Source: Candidatus Competibacteraceae bacterium
GTDB lineage: Bacteria > Pseudomonadota > Gammaproteobacteria > Competibacterales > Competibacteraceae
Reading direction: 5' to 3'
DNA: 64,000 bases
NCBI GenBank assembly: GCA_016712625.1
Contig: JADJQQ010000006.1
Location: 62,001 to 126,000 of the forward strand
The translations under genes and the position numbers were made by a program. Position 1 is the first letter of the stretch, and each line of letters starts with the position of its first letter. The notes beneath the pieces were generated by a model. That model saw only the letters and a program-made list of their open reading frames with translations, was not told the origin of the DNA and did no database searches. This document shows, piece after piece, positions 1 through 8,985 of the stretch.

Positions 1-219
1 TAGGATAATGCCAATAACTCCCAACATAACGGATTTCCTTTGGGTGGTTTGTTTGATTTTGGCGTGGACGCCGAGTACATGGCCGATGCTGGTCGGCCAA
101 TTAAGCATAGCAGTCACTAGGCATGGTGAAAATTTGCAAAAAAAATGAAAATTCTGTGCGGAAATGCACGGAGTCGACCACACTGAATTTTAGGGATATG
201 CAATTCTGACGGGTGGCCC
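1..219. other. No gene recognised at window edge
   Basis: This AT-richer stretch precedes the LysR gene. I see no convincing reading frame or RNA gene. It probably holds the LysR promoter and, as is usual for LysR loci, could be shared with a divergent target gene outside the window. Confidence 0.4.
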
Positions 220-1128
220 ATGAAACGCGAGCTGGATTGGAACGATTTGCGCTATTTCCTAGCGGCGGCGCGCTTGGGTCGGCTTAGCCCCGCCGCCCGG
301 CGTTTGCAGGTTGAGCACAGCACCGTATCACGCCGGATTGAGGGGTTGGAGCGGGCGATGGGAACGCGGCTGTTCAACCGGCACCGTGACGGCCTGATTC
401 TGACCGAGGCCGGCCATGCCTTATTGCCGATGGCGGAGCAGGTTGAGGCGATGGTTGCGGTCGTGTCCGAAGAGTTATCGGGACAGGACCTTTCCATTAA
501 TGGCGAAGTTCGCTTGGGGACCCCTGAGGGTTTGGCGGTCTGTTTTCTGACGCCAAGACTCAAACCGTTGCTGGACGAGTATCCCAATCTGACGGTCGAA
601 TTGTTGGCGTCGCCCCGACTGGCGAATCTGGCCAGCCGCGAGGCGGATTTAGCCATTACGCTCGAACCGCCTCGCCGTGGCCGCTATGTGGTTTACCGCT
701 GGACCGACTACCGGTATTTTTTATATGGATCAAGCGACTATTTGAAAGCGCATGATCCCATTGAGACCCGCGCCGATTTAACGCAGCATCCTTTTGTCGC
801 CTATATTGATGATTTTCTGCTCAGTCAGGAACTCCATTTCCTCGAAAAGCTGTGCGATACCCCAAAGCTGCGTTTTTGTTGCACCAGCATGTTAGCCCAT
901 AGGGAAGCGGTGTTGGCGGGGATTGGTCTGGCGGTGCTTACGCCTTATATCAGCGCTGGCGAGCCACGGTTAATCAAGGTCTTGCCAGATGAAGCCTATT
1001 TTCAGCACACATTTTGGCTCGCCGCGCACGCGGATCGCTTGCGGCTCAAGCGGGTGCGGCTGGTGTGGGATTATCTTGTTTCGCTGGTTGGCGACAACCG
1101 TCATTTGTTTCTGGGCGACAGCGATTGA
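220..1128 (+). CDS. LysR-family transcriptional regulator
   Basis: This is a 302-residue DNA-binding regulator of the usual LysR length. An N-terminal winged helix-turn-helix spans about residues 8-67, with the family pattern of an alanine-rich recognition segment (SPAARRLQVEHSTVSRRI) followed by E-x-x-x-G-x-R-LF. The rest is a periplasmic-binding-protein-like effector domain from about residue 92. The hydrophobic, acidic start (ELDWNDLRYFLAAARLG) resembles LysR regulators that act on a neighbouring oxidoreductase or transporter, but the target gene is not in the window. The ATG at 220 follows a weak GGGTGG ribosome-binding site. The gene converges on glnD with only about 20 bases between the stops. 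The effector cannot be told from sequence. Confidence 0.88.
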   Translation: MKRELDWNDLRYFLAAARLGRLSPAARRLQVEHSTVSRRIEGLERAMGTRLFNRHRDGLILTEAGHALLPMAEQVEAMVAVVSEELSGQDLSINGEVRLGTPEGLAVCFLTPRLKPLLDEYPNLTVELLASPRLANLASREADLAITLEPPRRGRYVVYRWTDYRYFLYGSSDYLKAHDPIETRADLTQHPFVAYIDDFLLSQELHFLEKLCDTPKLRFCCTSMLAHREAVLAGIGLAVLTPYISAGEPRLIKVLPDEAYFQHTFWLAAHADRLRLKRVRLVWDYLVSLVGDNRHLFLGDSD

Positions 1129-1138
1129 TTGCCAGGCG

Positions 1139-1157
1139 TCGGCTTGGATTAAGCCGA
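1139..1157. terminator. Hairpin between convergent LysR and glnD genes
   Basis: A perfect 7-bp inverted repeat (TCGGCTT / AAGCCGA) with a 5-base loop lies just after the LysR stop and overlaps the glnD stop codon. It could terminate transcription from both sides. No clear T-tract follows, so the role is tentative. Confidence 0.35.
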
Positions 1158-3905
1158 GCCGATTGCAATCCGACTGTCCTTGGGTTTCTCCTCCACGGCA
1201 TCCAATTGTTCAATCAAGGCTTCGCGCAGGGCGGCGTATTGATTGGGATCGTTCAAGATTCGGTTTTCGCGGTCGGTGACGAAGAACACATCCTCGGCCC
1301 GCGCGCCAATCGTGGCGATCTTGGCGTTGTGCAGCTGCACTCCACATTTTATGAAAGCTTGCCCAACCCGGCACAACAGACCCGGCCGGTCCCAAGACAC
1401 CAGTTCCACTATCGTGCGGCCGTTGGCGAAATCCTCGCGGAACGAAACCCAGGTTGGGATCTGAAAAGCTTTTTGGATTCGGGAAATATGGCGGCTGGGT
1501 AGTAAGGGTACGGCTTCGGGTTGGCTAAGATAATGCAATAGCGTCGTGACGATTTCTTTGATCCGTGTCCGATCCTGAATGAGCGCGCCGGAGTCTTCCA
1601 AGACGGTGAAGCTATCCAGGGTGTAGCCACTGTGGCCGGTGATGATACGAGCATCCAGAATGGTCAGCCCCAGTTGATCGAGAATCGAAGTAATTAACGC
1701 GAACAGGTTGTCTTGATCGCGGGTGTAAATGAAAATTTCGGTCCCACCGCGGCCGGGGTCCTCGCGAGCCATCACCAACGGTCGCGGATCGTGCCGCTTC
1801 TTGAGAATCGCGCGGGTGTGCCAGGTAATTTCGTCGGCGGAATGACGCAAGAAATAATCATCGCCGAAACCTTCCCAGACTTGATCGATCCGCTCTCGAT
1901 CGATCTTGGTGAGACTCAATTGGTGGCGGGCCTGCGCCTGTACCTCGCTGAGGCGTTCTTCTTTGTCGATCGGGTTATCCAGACCGCGCCGCAGCGCCCG
2001 GCGAGTGGCCTTGTATAACTGCCATAACAGTGAGTTGCGCCAGGTGTTCCACAGTTTGGGATTAGTGGCCCGAATGTCGGCGACGGTCAGCAAGTACAAG
2101 TAATCGAGATGCATTTGGTCGCCCATCAACCGGGCGAAATCGTTGATCACTTCCGGGTCATGGATGTCTTTTTTCTGCGCCGTCAGCGACAAGGTGAGGT
2201 GGTGGCGCACCAACCAGGCGACCAGTCGGGCGTCGAAGGAGCTTAAGCCGTGTTGGCGGCAGAACCGCGCCGCATCCCGGGCGCCGAGTTCGGAGTGATC
2301 GCCGCCGCGCCCCTTGGCAATGTCGTGATACAAGCCGGCAATGTACAACAGTTCCGGCTTCGGCAGGCTATCCATGATTTCATTGCATTGCGGCATCTCG
2401 GGGGCGAATTGCGGTAAGAAAAAATGCCGCAGATTGCGCACCACGAACAAGATATGTTGATCGACCGTGTACGCATGAAAGAGATCGTACTGCATCCGCC
2501 CGTTGATGTGGCCAAACTCTGGCAAATAAGCCGGCAACACGCCGTAGGCATTCATCAGCCGCAACTGCTGGGTTACGCCGTGGGGCTGGCGCAGGATTTC
2601 CATGAACAAGCTGCGGGTGCGCACGTCGTTGCGGAATTTCTCGTCGATCAAAAGCCGGTGGTCGCGGATCAGGCGGATGGTGCTGGCGCGGATGCCTTTG
2701 ATTTCTGGATGCTGCTGCAACACCAGGAAGATTTCGAGCAAGGCGAAGGGATAACGCAGAAAAACATTTGGCCTGATCGCTTCCAAATAGCCGTGTCGGA
2801 CCTGGAAACGCCGGTTGATGGGCTGAGGTTCGTCGGGATCGTCGGCCAGCAAGATCGCCTCTTCGAACAGTTGCAGCAGCATTTCGTTCAATTGCGACAA
2901 GGCGTTGACCGTGCGGTAGTAACGCTGCATGAACTGTTCGACTCCCAGGTTTTGCTCCTGGTCTTGGTAGCCAAACTGCTCGGCGATCCGCCGCTGATGC
3001 TCGAACAGCAAGGTATCCTCACGGCGGCCGGTCAGTGCGTGCAGGGCAAAGCGCACCTGCCACAGAAAGTTGCGGCATTCGAGCAGCTCGTTGTATTCGT
3101 TTTGGCTCAGGAAATCGTGATCGACCAGCTCCCGCAGGGTGCTGGCGCCAAAATGCCGCTTGGCGACCCAGCCGATCATCTGCAAGTCGCGCAATCCACC
3201 GGGACTCTCCTTGATGTTCGGTTCGAGGTTGAAGGCGGTTTCGTTGTATTTGTGGCAACGCGCGCAGCGCTCTTGCTGCTTGGTTTCGAAAAATGCTTCA
3301 TCAGGCCAAATCCGGTCGGGGCCGGTCATCGTCCGCATCCGTTCAAGCAACTCGGGCGCGCCAGTCAGTAGCCGGGCTTCCATCAGGCTGGTGGCTACCG
3401 TGATGTCAGCGGCGCCCTCGCGAGCGCAATCCTCGACAGTGCGGACGCTATGACCCACATCCAGGCCGATGTCCCAAAGAAAAGTCAAAAAGTTTTCCAG
3501 GTCGGAACGGCGTAAGTCGAGCGCCGCATCATCCAGCAGGATCATGATATCTACGTCCGATCCTGGATGGAGTTCGCCTCGGCCGTAGCCGCCCACCGCC
3601 ACCAGCGCGAGATCGATCGCGTCCGCTGTGAAATAACGGCGCCAGATGCGCTGGAGCAGTTCGTCCATCAACCGGGCGCGGGCCGGTACCAATTCATGGG
3701 CCGGAACGCCTTCCTGAAACAAGGCTTTGAACTTGGCATCGCCTTGTTTGAGCAGATGGCGAAATACAGTGAGCGGATTGGCGGTCGCCGCCAGTTCTCG
3801 CTCGAAAACGATCTCATCGAAAATGCCCTTGTCGCGCCATTGGGAAGTGTCCCGCAAGAAATAGGCGGGTGAAGGCGTTGGGGTCGCGATATCGGATGCG
3901 GCCAT
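1149..3905 (-). CDS. glnD: [Protein-PII] uridylyltransferase/uridylyl-removing enzyme GlnD
   Basis: GlnD is the cytoplasmic glutamine sensor that uridylylates PII (GlnB/GlnK) when nitrogen is short and removes UMP when glutamine is plentiful. This controls NtrB/NtrC and glutamine synthetase adenylylation. The 918-residue protein has the expected order: a nucleotidyltransferase motif GGYGRGELHPGSDVDIMIL at residues 105-123, a GlnD helical region, an HD hydrolase motif (LYHDIAKGRGGDHSELG) in the middle, and two C-terminal ACT domains that bind glutamine. Length is close to the E. coli enzyme (890). It is followed downstream by nothing on its strand and preceded by map 24 bases away, the standard glnD-map arrangement. 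It is functionally relevant to the NtrC-like site ahead of urtA in this window. Confidence 0.97.
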   Translation of the reverse strand: MAASDIATPTPSPAYFLRDTSQWRDKGIFDEIVFERELAATANPLTVFRHLLKQGDAKFKALFQEGVPAHELVPARARLMDELLQRIWRRYFTADAIDLALVAVGGYGRGELHPGSDVDIMILLDDAALDLRRSDLENFLTFLWDIGLDVGHSVRTVEDCAREGAADITVATSLMEARLLTGAPELLERMRTMTGPDRIWPDEAFFETKQQERCARCHKYNETAFNLEPNIKESPGGLRDLQMIGWVAKRHFGASTLRELVDHDFLSQNEYNELLECRNFLWQVRFALHALTGRREDTLLFEHQRRIAEQFGYQDQEQNLGVEQFMQRYYRTVNALSQLNEMLLQLFEEAILLADDPDEPQPINRRFQVRHGYLEAIRPNVFLRYPFALLEIFLVLQQHPEIKGIRASTIRLIRDHRLLIDEKFRNDVRTRSLFMEILRQPHGVTQQLRLMNAYGVLPAYLPEFGHINGRMQYDLFHAYTVDQHILFVVRNLRHFFLPQFAPEMPQCNEIMDSLPKPELLYIAGLYHDIAKGRGGDHSELGARDAARFCRQHGLSSFDARLVAWLVRHHLTLSLTAQKKDIHDPEVINDFARLMGDQMHLDYLYLLTVADIRATNPKLWNTWRNSLLWQLYKATRRALRRGLDNPIDKEERLSEVQAQARHQLSLTKIDRERIDQVWEGFGDDYFLRHSADEITWHTRAILKKRHDPRPLVMAREDPGRGGTEIFIYTRDQDNLFALITSILDQLGLTILDARIITGHSGYTLDSFTVLEDSGALIQDRTRIKEIVTTLLHYLSQPEAVPLLPSRHISRIQKAFQIPTWVSFREDFANGRTIVELVSWDRPGLLCRVGQAFIKCGVQLHNAKIATIGARAEDVFFVTDRENRILNDPNQYAALREALIEQLDAVEEKPKDSRIAIGSA

Positions 3906-3929
3906 GAATGCTCCGAAGCAGATGGGGAA

Positions 3930-4724
3930 CTAAAGCGTGGCGTTGGAGCCGAGCGTCAGAATCTCGTGGCCGGTTTCAGTGACCAACACCGTGTGTTCCC
4001 ACTGGGCGGACAGGGAATGATCTTTGGTGACCACGGTCCACCCGTCGGACAAGAGTTTGACGTGACGCTTGCCGGCGTTGATCATCGGCTCAATCGTGAA
4101 GGTCATGCCGGGGATCAGTTCGATACCGGAGCCGGGATCGCCGTAGTGCAGCACCTGTGGCTCCTCATGAAATTCCCGACCGATGCCGTGACCGCAATAT
4201 TCACGCACCACCGAGCAGTGCTCGGCCTCGGCGTGCTTCTGGATGGCATGGCCGATGTCGCCAAGATAGATGCCCGGCCGTACCAGGCCAATGCCGATGC
4301 ACAGGCATTCATAAGCGATTCTGCTGACGCGCTGAGCGGCGATTGGCGGGGTGCCCACTTGAAACATCCGGCTGGTGTCGCCGTGAAAGCCGTCCTTGAT
4401 AACCGTGATGTCGATGTTAAGGATGTCGCCCTTCTTCAGCTTTTTCGGCCCCGGAATACCGTGACAGACGACATGATTGACTGAGGTGCAAATCGATTTG
4501 GGGAAACCGCGGTAGTTCAGGGGGGCTGGCACCACGCCCTGTACCTTGACCATGTAGTCGTGGCAAATCCGATCAAGCTCTTCCGTGGTGACGCCTTCGC
4601 GCACCGAGGAACCGATCATATCGAGCACCGCAGCCGCCAACCGGCCAGCTACCCGCATTTTTTCGATATCGTGCGAGGTCTTAAGAGTGATGCTCTTGGT
4701 TTTTTGAGGGCTTCTTTGAAACAT
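3930..4724 (-). CDS. map: Type I methionine aminopeptidase
   Basis: This enzyme removes the initiator methionine from nascent proteins in the cytoplasm. The chosen ATG at 4724 gives 264 residues, as in E. coli. The five metal ligands of the pita-bread fold are present: Asp105 (in NID), Asp116 (GDTS), His179 (CGHG), Glu212 (IEP) and Glu243 (WEHT), plus the substrate histidine in VVCHGIPG. The reading frame stays open upstream to 5621, but that part is a shadow of rpsB on the other strand and has no Map homology, so the longer start is rejected. The gene is transcribed divergently from rpsB and is probably co-transcribed with glnD. Confidence 0.96.
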   Translation of the reverse strand: MFQRSPQKTKSITLKTSHDIEKMRVAGRLAAAVLDMIGSSVREGVTTEELDRICHDYMVKVQGVVPAPLNYRGFPKSICTSVNHVVCHGIPGPKKLKKGDILNIDITVIKDGFHGDTSRMFQVGTPPIAAQRVSRIAYECLCIGIGLVRPGIYLGDIGHAIQKHAEAEHCSVVREYCGHGIGREFHEEPQVLHYGDPGSGIELIPGMTFTIEPMINAGKRHVKLLSDGWTVVTKDHSLSAQWEHTVLVTETGHEILTLGSNATL

Positions 4725-4822
4725 GGATTTCTGTCTGTGGTACAGGGACGGTCGATAGTGAGGTAGAAAGCTTTGGGAACGCTTTCGACAGGTGGGACCG
4801 CGTTTGGCGAATGGCGGTTCAA

Positions 4823-4852
4823 TTGGTTTTCCCAAACAATCCATGTTATAAA
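4823..4852 (+). promoter_or_regulatory. Candidate sigma70 promoter for rpsB-tsf
   Basis: TTGGTT at 4823-4828 and TATAAA at 4847-4852 are separated by 18 bases. This would start transcription near 4859 and leave a leader of about 130 bases before rpsB, matching the leader length needed for the structured element described next. Confidence 0.45.
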
Positions 4853-4896
4853 GCGCGCGCCATAATGGCAAACCTTTAATTGAGATCTTCAACTTC

Positions 4897-4985
4897 TCAC
4901 ATCCGCCGGCACGGGTGGCCGGGTGCCCTTTGAGGTCGCCCCCCGGGGCGGATGGAGGCTTAACCCTAATTCTTCGGAGTAGATA
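4897..4985 (+). promoter_or_regulatory. rpsB leader (probable S2 autoregulatory RNA)
   Basis: The GC-rich leader directly before rpsB has several complementary segments (for example GGGTGGCCGGGTGCCC and CCGCCGG against CCCCGGGGCGG). It ends with GGATGGAGGCTTAACCC, which resembles the conserved GTGGAGGCATAACCC stretch I recall from the enterobacterial rpsB leader, where ribosomal protein S2 represses its own operon. This call rests on the position, visible structure and that remembered motif. Confidence 0.6.
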
Positions 4986-4988
4986 ATC

Positions 4989-5747
4989 ATGGCGACTGTT
5001 TCCATGCGCCAGATGCTGGAGGCCGGCGTGCATTTCGGCCACCAGACGCGTTACTGGAATCCCAAAATGGCTCCGTATATCTTCGGTGCCCGCAGCAAGA
5101 TTCACATCATTAACCTGGAAAAGACCCTGCCGCTGTACCTCGACGCGCTGAATTATGTTGGCAAGATGGCGTCGAAGGGCGGTAAGGTGTTGTTTGTGGG
5201 TACTAAACGCTCCGCGCGCGAACCCACCGCCGAGGCGGCGATCCGCGCGGGAATGCCCTATGTCAACCACCGCTGGCTGGGCGGGATGCTGACCAACTTT
5301 AAAACCGTCCGTCAGTCGATCAAGCGGCTCAAGGAATTGGAGCTGATGGCGCAGGATGGCACTTTCGACCGCTTGGCCAAAAAGGAAGTGATCGGCTTGC
5401 GGCGCGAGATGGACAAGTTGGAACGTAGCTTGGGCGGCATCAAGGACATGGCGAGCTTGCCTGACGCCTTGTTCGTCATCGATGTCGGCCACGAGCGCAT
5501 TGCGGTGCAGGAAGCCAACAAGCTGGGGATTCCTGTGCTCGGTGTCGTGGATACCAATAATTCTCCCGATGGCGTGAACTACGTTATCCCCGGCAATGAC
5601 GATGCGATCCGCTCCATCCAATTGTACGTGGGCGGGGCGGCCGAGGCGGTGCTTGAAGGCCGGTCCTTGCTGGCTTCGGGCCGAGGCGCCGAGGAGGAAT
5701 TTGTCGAAATTCCAGAGGAGTCGCCGCCTGTTGAAGATGGCGCTTGA
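4989..5747 (+). CDS. rpsB: 30S ribosomal protein S2
   Basis: S2 is a late-assembling protein on the back of the small subunit and helps bind S1. The 252-residue product starts [20 protein letters not shown], the invariant beginning of bacterial S2, and keeps the signatures [15 protein letters not shown] and [19 protein letters not shown]. An acidic tail rich in Glu follows, slightly longer than the E. coli protein (241). The ATG at 4989 is preceded by TTCGGAGTAGATAATC, giving a good ribosome-binding site. It is the first gene of the rpsB-tsf operon, lies divergent from map, and is probably autoregulated through the leader RNA upstream. Confidence 0.98.
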   Translation: MATVSMRQMLEAGVHFGHQTRYWNPKMAPYIFGARSKIHIINLEKTLPLYLDALNYVGKMASKGGKVLFVGTKRSAREPTAEAAIRAGMPYVNHRWLGGMLTNFKTVRQSIKRLKELELMAQDGTFDRLAKKEVIGLRREMDKLERSLGGIKDMASLPDALFVIDVGHERIAVQEANKLGIPVLGVVDTNNSPDGVNYVIPGNDDAIRSIQLYVGGAAEAVLEGRSLLASGRGAEEEFVEIPEESPPVEDGA

Positions 5748-5770
5748 AGTCTGCTCGCTCAGTGGTCTTA

Positions 5771-5800
5771 AAGGCTCGCGTGTTCGGACTCGCGAGCCTT
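5771..5800 (+). terminator. Intrinsic terminator/attenuator between rpsB and tsf
   Basis: A perfect 10-bp inverted repeat AAGGCTCGCG / CGCGAGCCTT with a 10-base loop is followed at once by a short T-run (5799-5803). Partial termination between rpsB and tsf is known in E. coli and lets S2 and EF-Ts be made in different amounts. Confidence 0.8.
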
Positions 5801-5875
5801 TTTGGTCGATTCCGGCGTTCAGCTTGGTTTCATTAATTGGGTTTTAACTTGATGTTTTGGTAGAGGTACGCAAGC

Positions 5876-6772
5876 ATGGCGGAAATTACGGCGGCACTCG
5901 TCAAGGAACTGCGCGAACGCACCGGCTCGGGAATGATGGAGTGTAAAAAGGCTTTGCAGGAAACGGGCGGAGAGATCGAAACGGCGGTCGAGCTGATGCG
6001 TAAGGCGGGCCAGGCCAAGGCCGATAAAAAGGCCAGCCGCATCGCCGCCGAAGGTCTGATCGCGATGAAGCAGACAACGGGCGCGGTCGCTATGGTCGAG
6101 ATCAACTGCGAAACCGATTTTGTCACCAAGAATGATGATTTTCGGGCTTTTGTCGATGCTGTCGCCGAGGCCGCCCTAGGTAGCCAGTCGGCCGATTTGG
6201 ATGCCTTTCTGGCATCGAGCATGGCCAACGGTCAGAGTGTTGAGCAGAACCGGCGCGACTGCATCGCCAAGATCGGCGAAAACATCAATGTCCGGCGCTT
6301 CGCCCGCTTCGCCAGCGCCAAAGGGGTGTTGGGTTCTTACCTGCATGGCGCCCGCATCGGCGTGCTGGTCGAATTGGAAGGCGGCGACGCCGACTTGGCC
6401 AAGGATGTCGCCATGCATGTGGCCGCCAGCCGGCCGCTATGCATTAGCCCGGAGCAGGTGCCAGCCGATCTGATCGCCAAGGAGAAAGAGATCTATGCCG
6501 CGCAGGCGGCGGAGGAGGCGAAAGACAAGCCCGCCCACGTTATCGACAAAATTGTGGGAAAGATCGTCGAAGGCAAGCTGCGTAAGTATCTGGAGTCGGT
6601 AACGCTGTTGGGCCAGGCCTTCGTGAAAAACCCTGATCAGAGCGTGGCCCAGTTGCTGCAAGCCCGTCAGGCCAAGATCGTTCGCTTCGAGCGCTTTGAG
6701 CTGGGCGAGGGCATTGAAAAGAAAACCGATAATTTTGCGGCTGAAGTGATGGCGCAAGTCCGCGGCGATTAG
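5876..6772 (+). CDS. tsf: Elongation factor Ts
   Basis: EF-Ts is the guanine-nucleotide exchange factor that recharges EF-Tu during translation. The 298-residue product begins with the UBA-like N-domain (AALVKELRERTGSGMMECKKAL, written here as a motif at residues 6-27), which contains the conserved RTGxGMMxCKKAL box. The central core follows with NCETDFVTKN near residue 80, the segment that contacts EF-Tu, then the dimerisation and coiled-coil parts. Its length is near the E. coli protein (283). It sits 128 bases after rpsB, behind a terminator-like hairpin, and about 100 bases before pyrH. Confidence 0.97.
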   Translation: MAEITAALVKELRERTGSGMMECKKALQETGGEIETAVELMRKAGQAKADKKASRIAAEGLIAMKQTTGAVAMVEINCETDFVTKNDDFRAFVDAVAEAALGSQSADLDAFLASSMANGQSVEQNRRDCIAKIGENINVRRFARFASAKGVLGSYLHGARIGVLVELEGGDADLAKDVAMHVAASRPLCISPEQVPADLIAKEKEIYAAQAAEEAKDKPAHVIDKIVGKIVEGKLRKYLESVTLLGQAFVKNPDQSVAQLLQARQAKIVRFERFELGEGIEKKTDNFAAEVMAQVRGD

Positions 6773-6875
6773 AGCGATCCGCCAGGTGGCGCCCGATCCG
6801 GCGTCGCCCCTGCCGCCATCTCGGCCAATCAAGTACAATTTACTCACTTTCGCCACGTAGGTTGCACTGATACCC

Positions 6876-7604
6876 ATGCAGGATTCTAGCAGACCGGTGT
6901 TCAAGCGGATTCTCCTCAAGCTTAGCGGAGAGGCGTTGATGGGCGGGAGCGAGTTTGGAATCGATACCGGGGTGCTCGCCCGCATGGCCGGCGAGGTCCG
7001 CGAATTGCGCCAGCTCGGCGTGGAAGTAGGGATGGTGATTGGCGGTGGAAATCTGTTTCGCGGCGAAGGCTTGGCCAAAGCGGGCATGGATCGCGTCACC
7101 GCCGATCACATGGGTATGTTGGCCACGGTGATGAATTCCCTGGCGATGCAGGATACGTTGGAACGGTTGGGCGTGTTTACGCGGGTGATGTCGGCGGTGC
7201 GGGTCAATCAGGTCTGTGAGGATTACATCCGCCGCCGGGCGATCCGCCATTTGGAAAAAGGCCGGGTAGTGATTTTTGCCGCCGGCACCGGCAACCCTTT
7301 TTTTACGACCGATTCCGCCGCCAGTTTGCGCGCCATCGAAATCAACGCCGAGGTCATGCTTAAAGCCACCAAGGTGGACGGGATTTACTCGGCCGATCCC
7401 TTGAAAGATCCGACAGCGGTGCTTTACGAGCGGCTCACCTACGACGAAGCCTTGGCGCGCAAGCTCAAGGTTATGGATGCCACGGCCATCGTTATGTGTC
7501 GCGAAAATGATATACCGTTGAAAGTTTTCAATATCAACCGCCACGGTGAGCTAGTGCGGGTTGTGTGCGGTGGAAGCATGGGTACCACCGTGGTGCGGGA
7601 ATGA
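6876..7604 (+). CDS. pyrH: UMP kinase
   Basis: PyrH phosphorylates UMP to UDP with ATP and is the hexameric amino-acid-kinase-fold enzyme of bacteria. The 242-residue product shows the family motifs: [14 protein letters not shown] near the N-terminus, the glycine-rich [11 protein letters not shown], the substrate segment [15 protein letters not shown] and the C-terminal [21 protein letters not shown] possible -10 box TACAAT (6834-6839) lies upstream, so pyrH-frr may have its own promoter as well as read-through from tsf. The stop is four bases before the frr start, indicating a two-gene unit. Confidence 0.97.
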   Translation: MQDSSRPVFKRILLKLSGEALMGGSEFGIDTGVLARMAGEVRELRQLGVEVGMVIGGGNLFRGEGLAKAGMDRVTADHMGMLATVMNSLAMQDTLERLGVFTRVMSAVRVNQVCEDYIRRRAIRHLEKGRVVIFAAGTGNPFFTTDSAASLRAIEINAEVMLKATKVDGIYSADPLKDPTAVLYERLTYDEALARKLKVMDATAIVMCRENDIPLKVFNINRHGELVRVVCGGSMGTTVVRE

Positions 7605-7608
7605 GACA

Positions 7609-8166
7609 ATGATCGACGAGATTAAGAAAGATGCCACCACCAAGATGGCAAAAAGCCTTGATAGCCTCAAGCAGGAATTGACCAAGCTGCGCACGGGGCG
7701 GGCCAATGCGAGTTTGCTCGACCATATCATGGTCAGCTATTACGGCTCCGACGTGCCGCTCAATCAGGTGGCTTCGGTCGGCGTGGCCGACGCCCGCACC
7801 CTACTGGTGACGCCGTGGGAGAAAAATATGATCGGGCCCATCGAGAAGGCGATCATGAAATCTGATCTGGGCCTGAATCCAGCCTCGGCCGGCACCACCA
7901 TCCGAGTGCCATTGCCGCCGTTGACCGAGGAGCGCCGCCGCGATTTGGTCAAAATCGTCCGTCATGAAGGCGAAGGCGCCAAGGTGGCCATTCGCAATAT
8001 TCGCCGCGATGCCAACAACCAGCTCAAATCCCTGCTCAAGGATAAGAAGATCACCGAGGATGCCGAACGGCAAACCCAGGACGAGGTGCAGAAACTCACG
8101 GACCGCCATGTTCAGGAGGTCGATAAACTGCTGGCGGCCAAGGAAACTGAACTGATGGAAATCTAA
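7609..8166 (+). CDS. frr: Ribosome recycling factor
   Basis: Frr works with EF-G to split ribosomes after termination. The ATG at 7609 gives exactly 185 residues, the usual family length; the frame is open back to a TTG at 7561 inside pyrH, but that extension has no homology. Conserved segments include [15 protein letters not shown], the [20 protein letters not shown] loop and [27 protein letters not shown], with the arginine that contacts 23S rRNA. It starts four bases after the pyrH stop and is followed by uppS after 54 bases, the common pyrH-frr-uppS order. Confidence 0.97.
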   Translation: MIDEIKKDATTKMAKSLDSLKQELTKLRTGRANASLLDHIMVSYYGSDVPLNQVASVGVADARTLLVTPWEKNMIGPIEKAIMKSDLGLNPASAGTTIRVPLPPLTEERRRDLVKIVRHEGEGAKVAIRNIRRDANNQLKSLLKDKKITEDAERQTQDEVQKLTDRHVQEVDKLLAAKETELMEI

Positions 8167-8220
8167 AGCGCTCGCCGGGACGCGCCATGGCCATGCAGGT
8201 TCGGATAGGAACTTTTCCGG

Positions 8221-8985
8221 ATGTCGGATGACGCTCCGGTTGTGCTGACGCCGCCCGATAAAATGCCTCGCCATGTGGCCATCGTGATGGATGGTAACGG
8301 TCGCTGGGCGCAGCGGCGGTTGTTGCCGCGTACCGCGGGGCATCGAGAGGGTGCCAAGGCGGTGCGCAGGATCGTGCAAGCGTGCGGCGAACGCGGCATC
8401 GAAGTGCTGACCTTATTCGCGTTCAGCAGTGAAAACTGGAATCGGCCGCGACGGGAAGTCGACGTGTTGATGAATTTGTTTGTGACCACCTTGCGCGGTG
8501 AGATTCGCCGGCTGGACCAGGCGAACGTTCGATTGCGCTTTATTGGCGATCTCCGGGCGTTCTCGGCGACCTTGCAAGAGTATATCGCCAAAGCCCAACG
8601 TCGAACCGCCGCGAATACGGGCCTGACCATGGTCATCGCGGCCAATTACGGCGGGCGCTGGGATATTGCCCAGGCCGCCCGGCGGGTGGCTGAAGCGGTT
8701 GTGGCTGGCAAGCTGCAATCCGAACAGATTAGCCCAGAGCTTTTGCACGATTTTATGTCGCTGTCCGATTTGCCCGAACCGGATTTGTTTATTCGCACCG
8801 CCGGCGAGTTACGCATCAGTAATTTTTTGCTCTGGCAATTGGCTTACACCGAATTGTATTTTACTGACCGATTGTGGCCGGATTTTGATGTGAGCGATCT
8901 GGAAGCCGCTTGCGCCGCCTTTGCTGGGCGGCAACGCCGATTCGGTCTGACCGGGGAACAAGTCGCGCGGAGGGATCATGCTTAA
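8221..8985 (+). CDS. uppS: Undecaprenyl diphosphate synthase (di-trans,poly-cis)
   Basis: UppS adds eight isoprene units from IPP to farnesyl diphosphate in cis, making the C55 lipid carrier for peptidoglycan, O-antigen and other wall polymers. The 254-residue protein has the cis-prenyltransferase signature HVAIVMDGNGRWAQRR with catalytic Asp24, the central FAFSSENWNRP box and the C-terminal DLFIRTAGELRISNFLLWQ substrate box. One small point is AGELR where TGGE(Q/L)R is typical; the arginines that bind IPP are kept. The ATG at 8221 was used. The 3' end overlaps cdsA by 8 bases, so the two are probably translationally coupled. Confidence 0.96.
   Translation: MSDDAPVVLTPPDKMPRHVAIVMDGNGRWAQRRLLPRTAGHREGAKAVRRIVQACGERGIEVLTLFAFSSENWNRPRREVDVLMNLFVTTLRGEIRRLDQANVRLRFIGDLRAFSATLQEYIAKAQRRTAANTGLTMVIAANYGGRWDIAQAARRVAEAVVAGKLQSEQISPELLHDFMSLSDLPEPDLFIRTAGELRISNFLLWQLAYTELYFTDRLWPDFDVSDLEAACAAFAGRQRRFGLTGEQVARRDHA

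Noticed and set aside
2424..3371. 315-residue forward frame opposite glnD
   Set aside because: Antisense shadow of a conserved gene, with no ribosome-binding site or homology.
4725..5621. Long N-terminal extension of the map reading frame
   Set aside because: The frame is open on the reverse strand through rpsB, but the added residues lie opposite the S2 gene and have no Map features; the ATG at 4724 gives the normal length.
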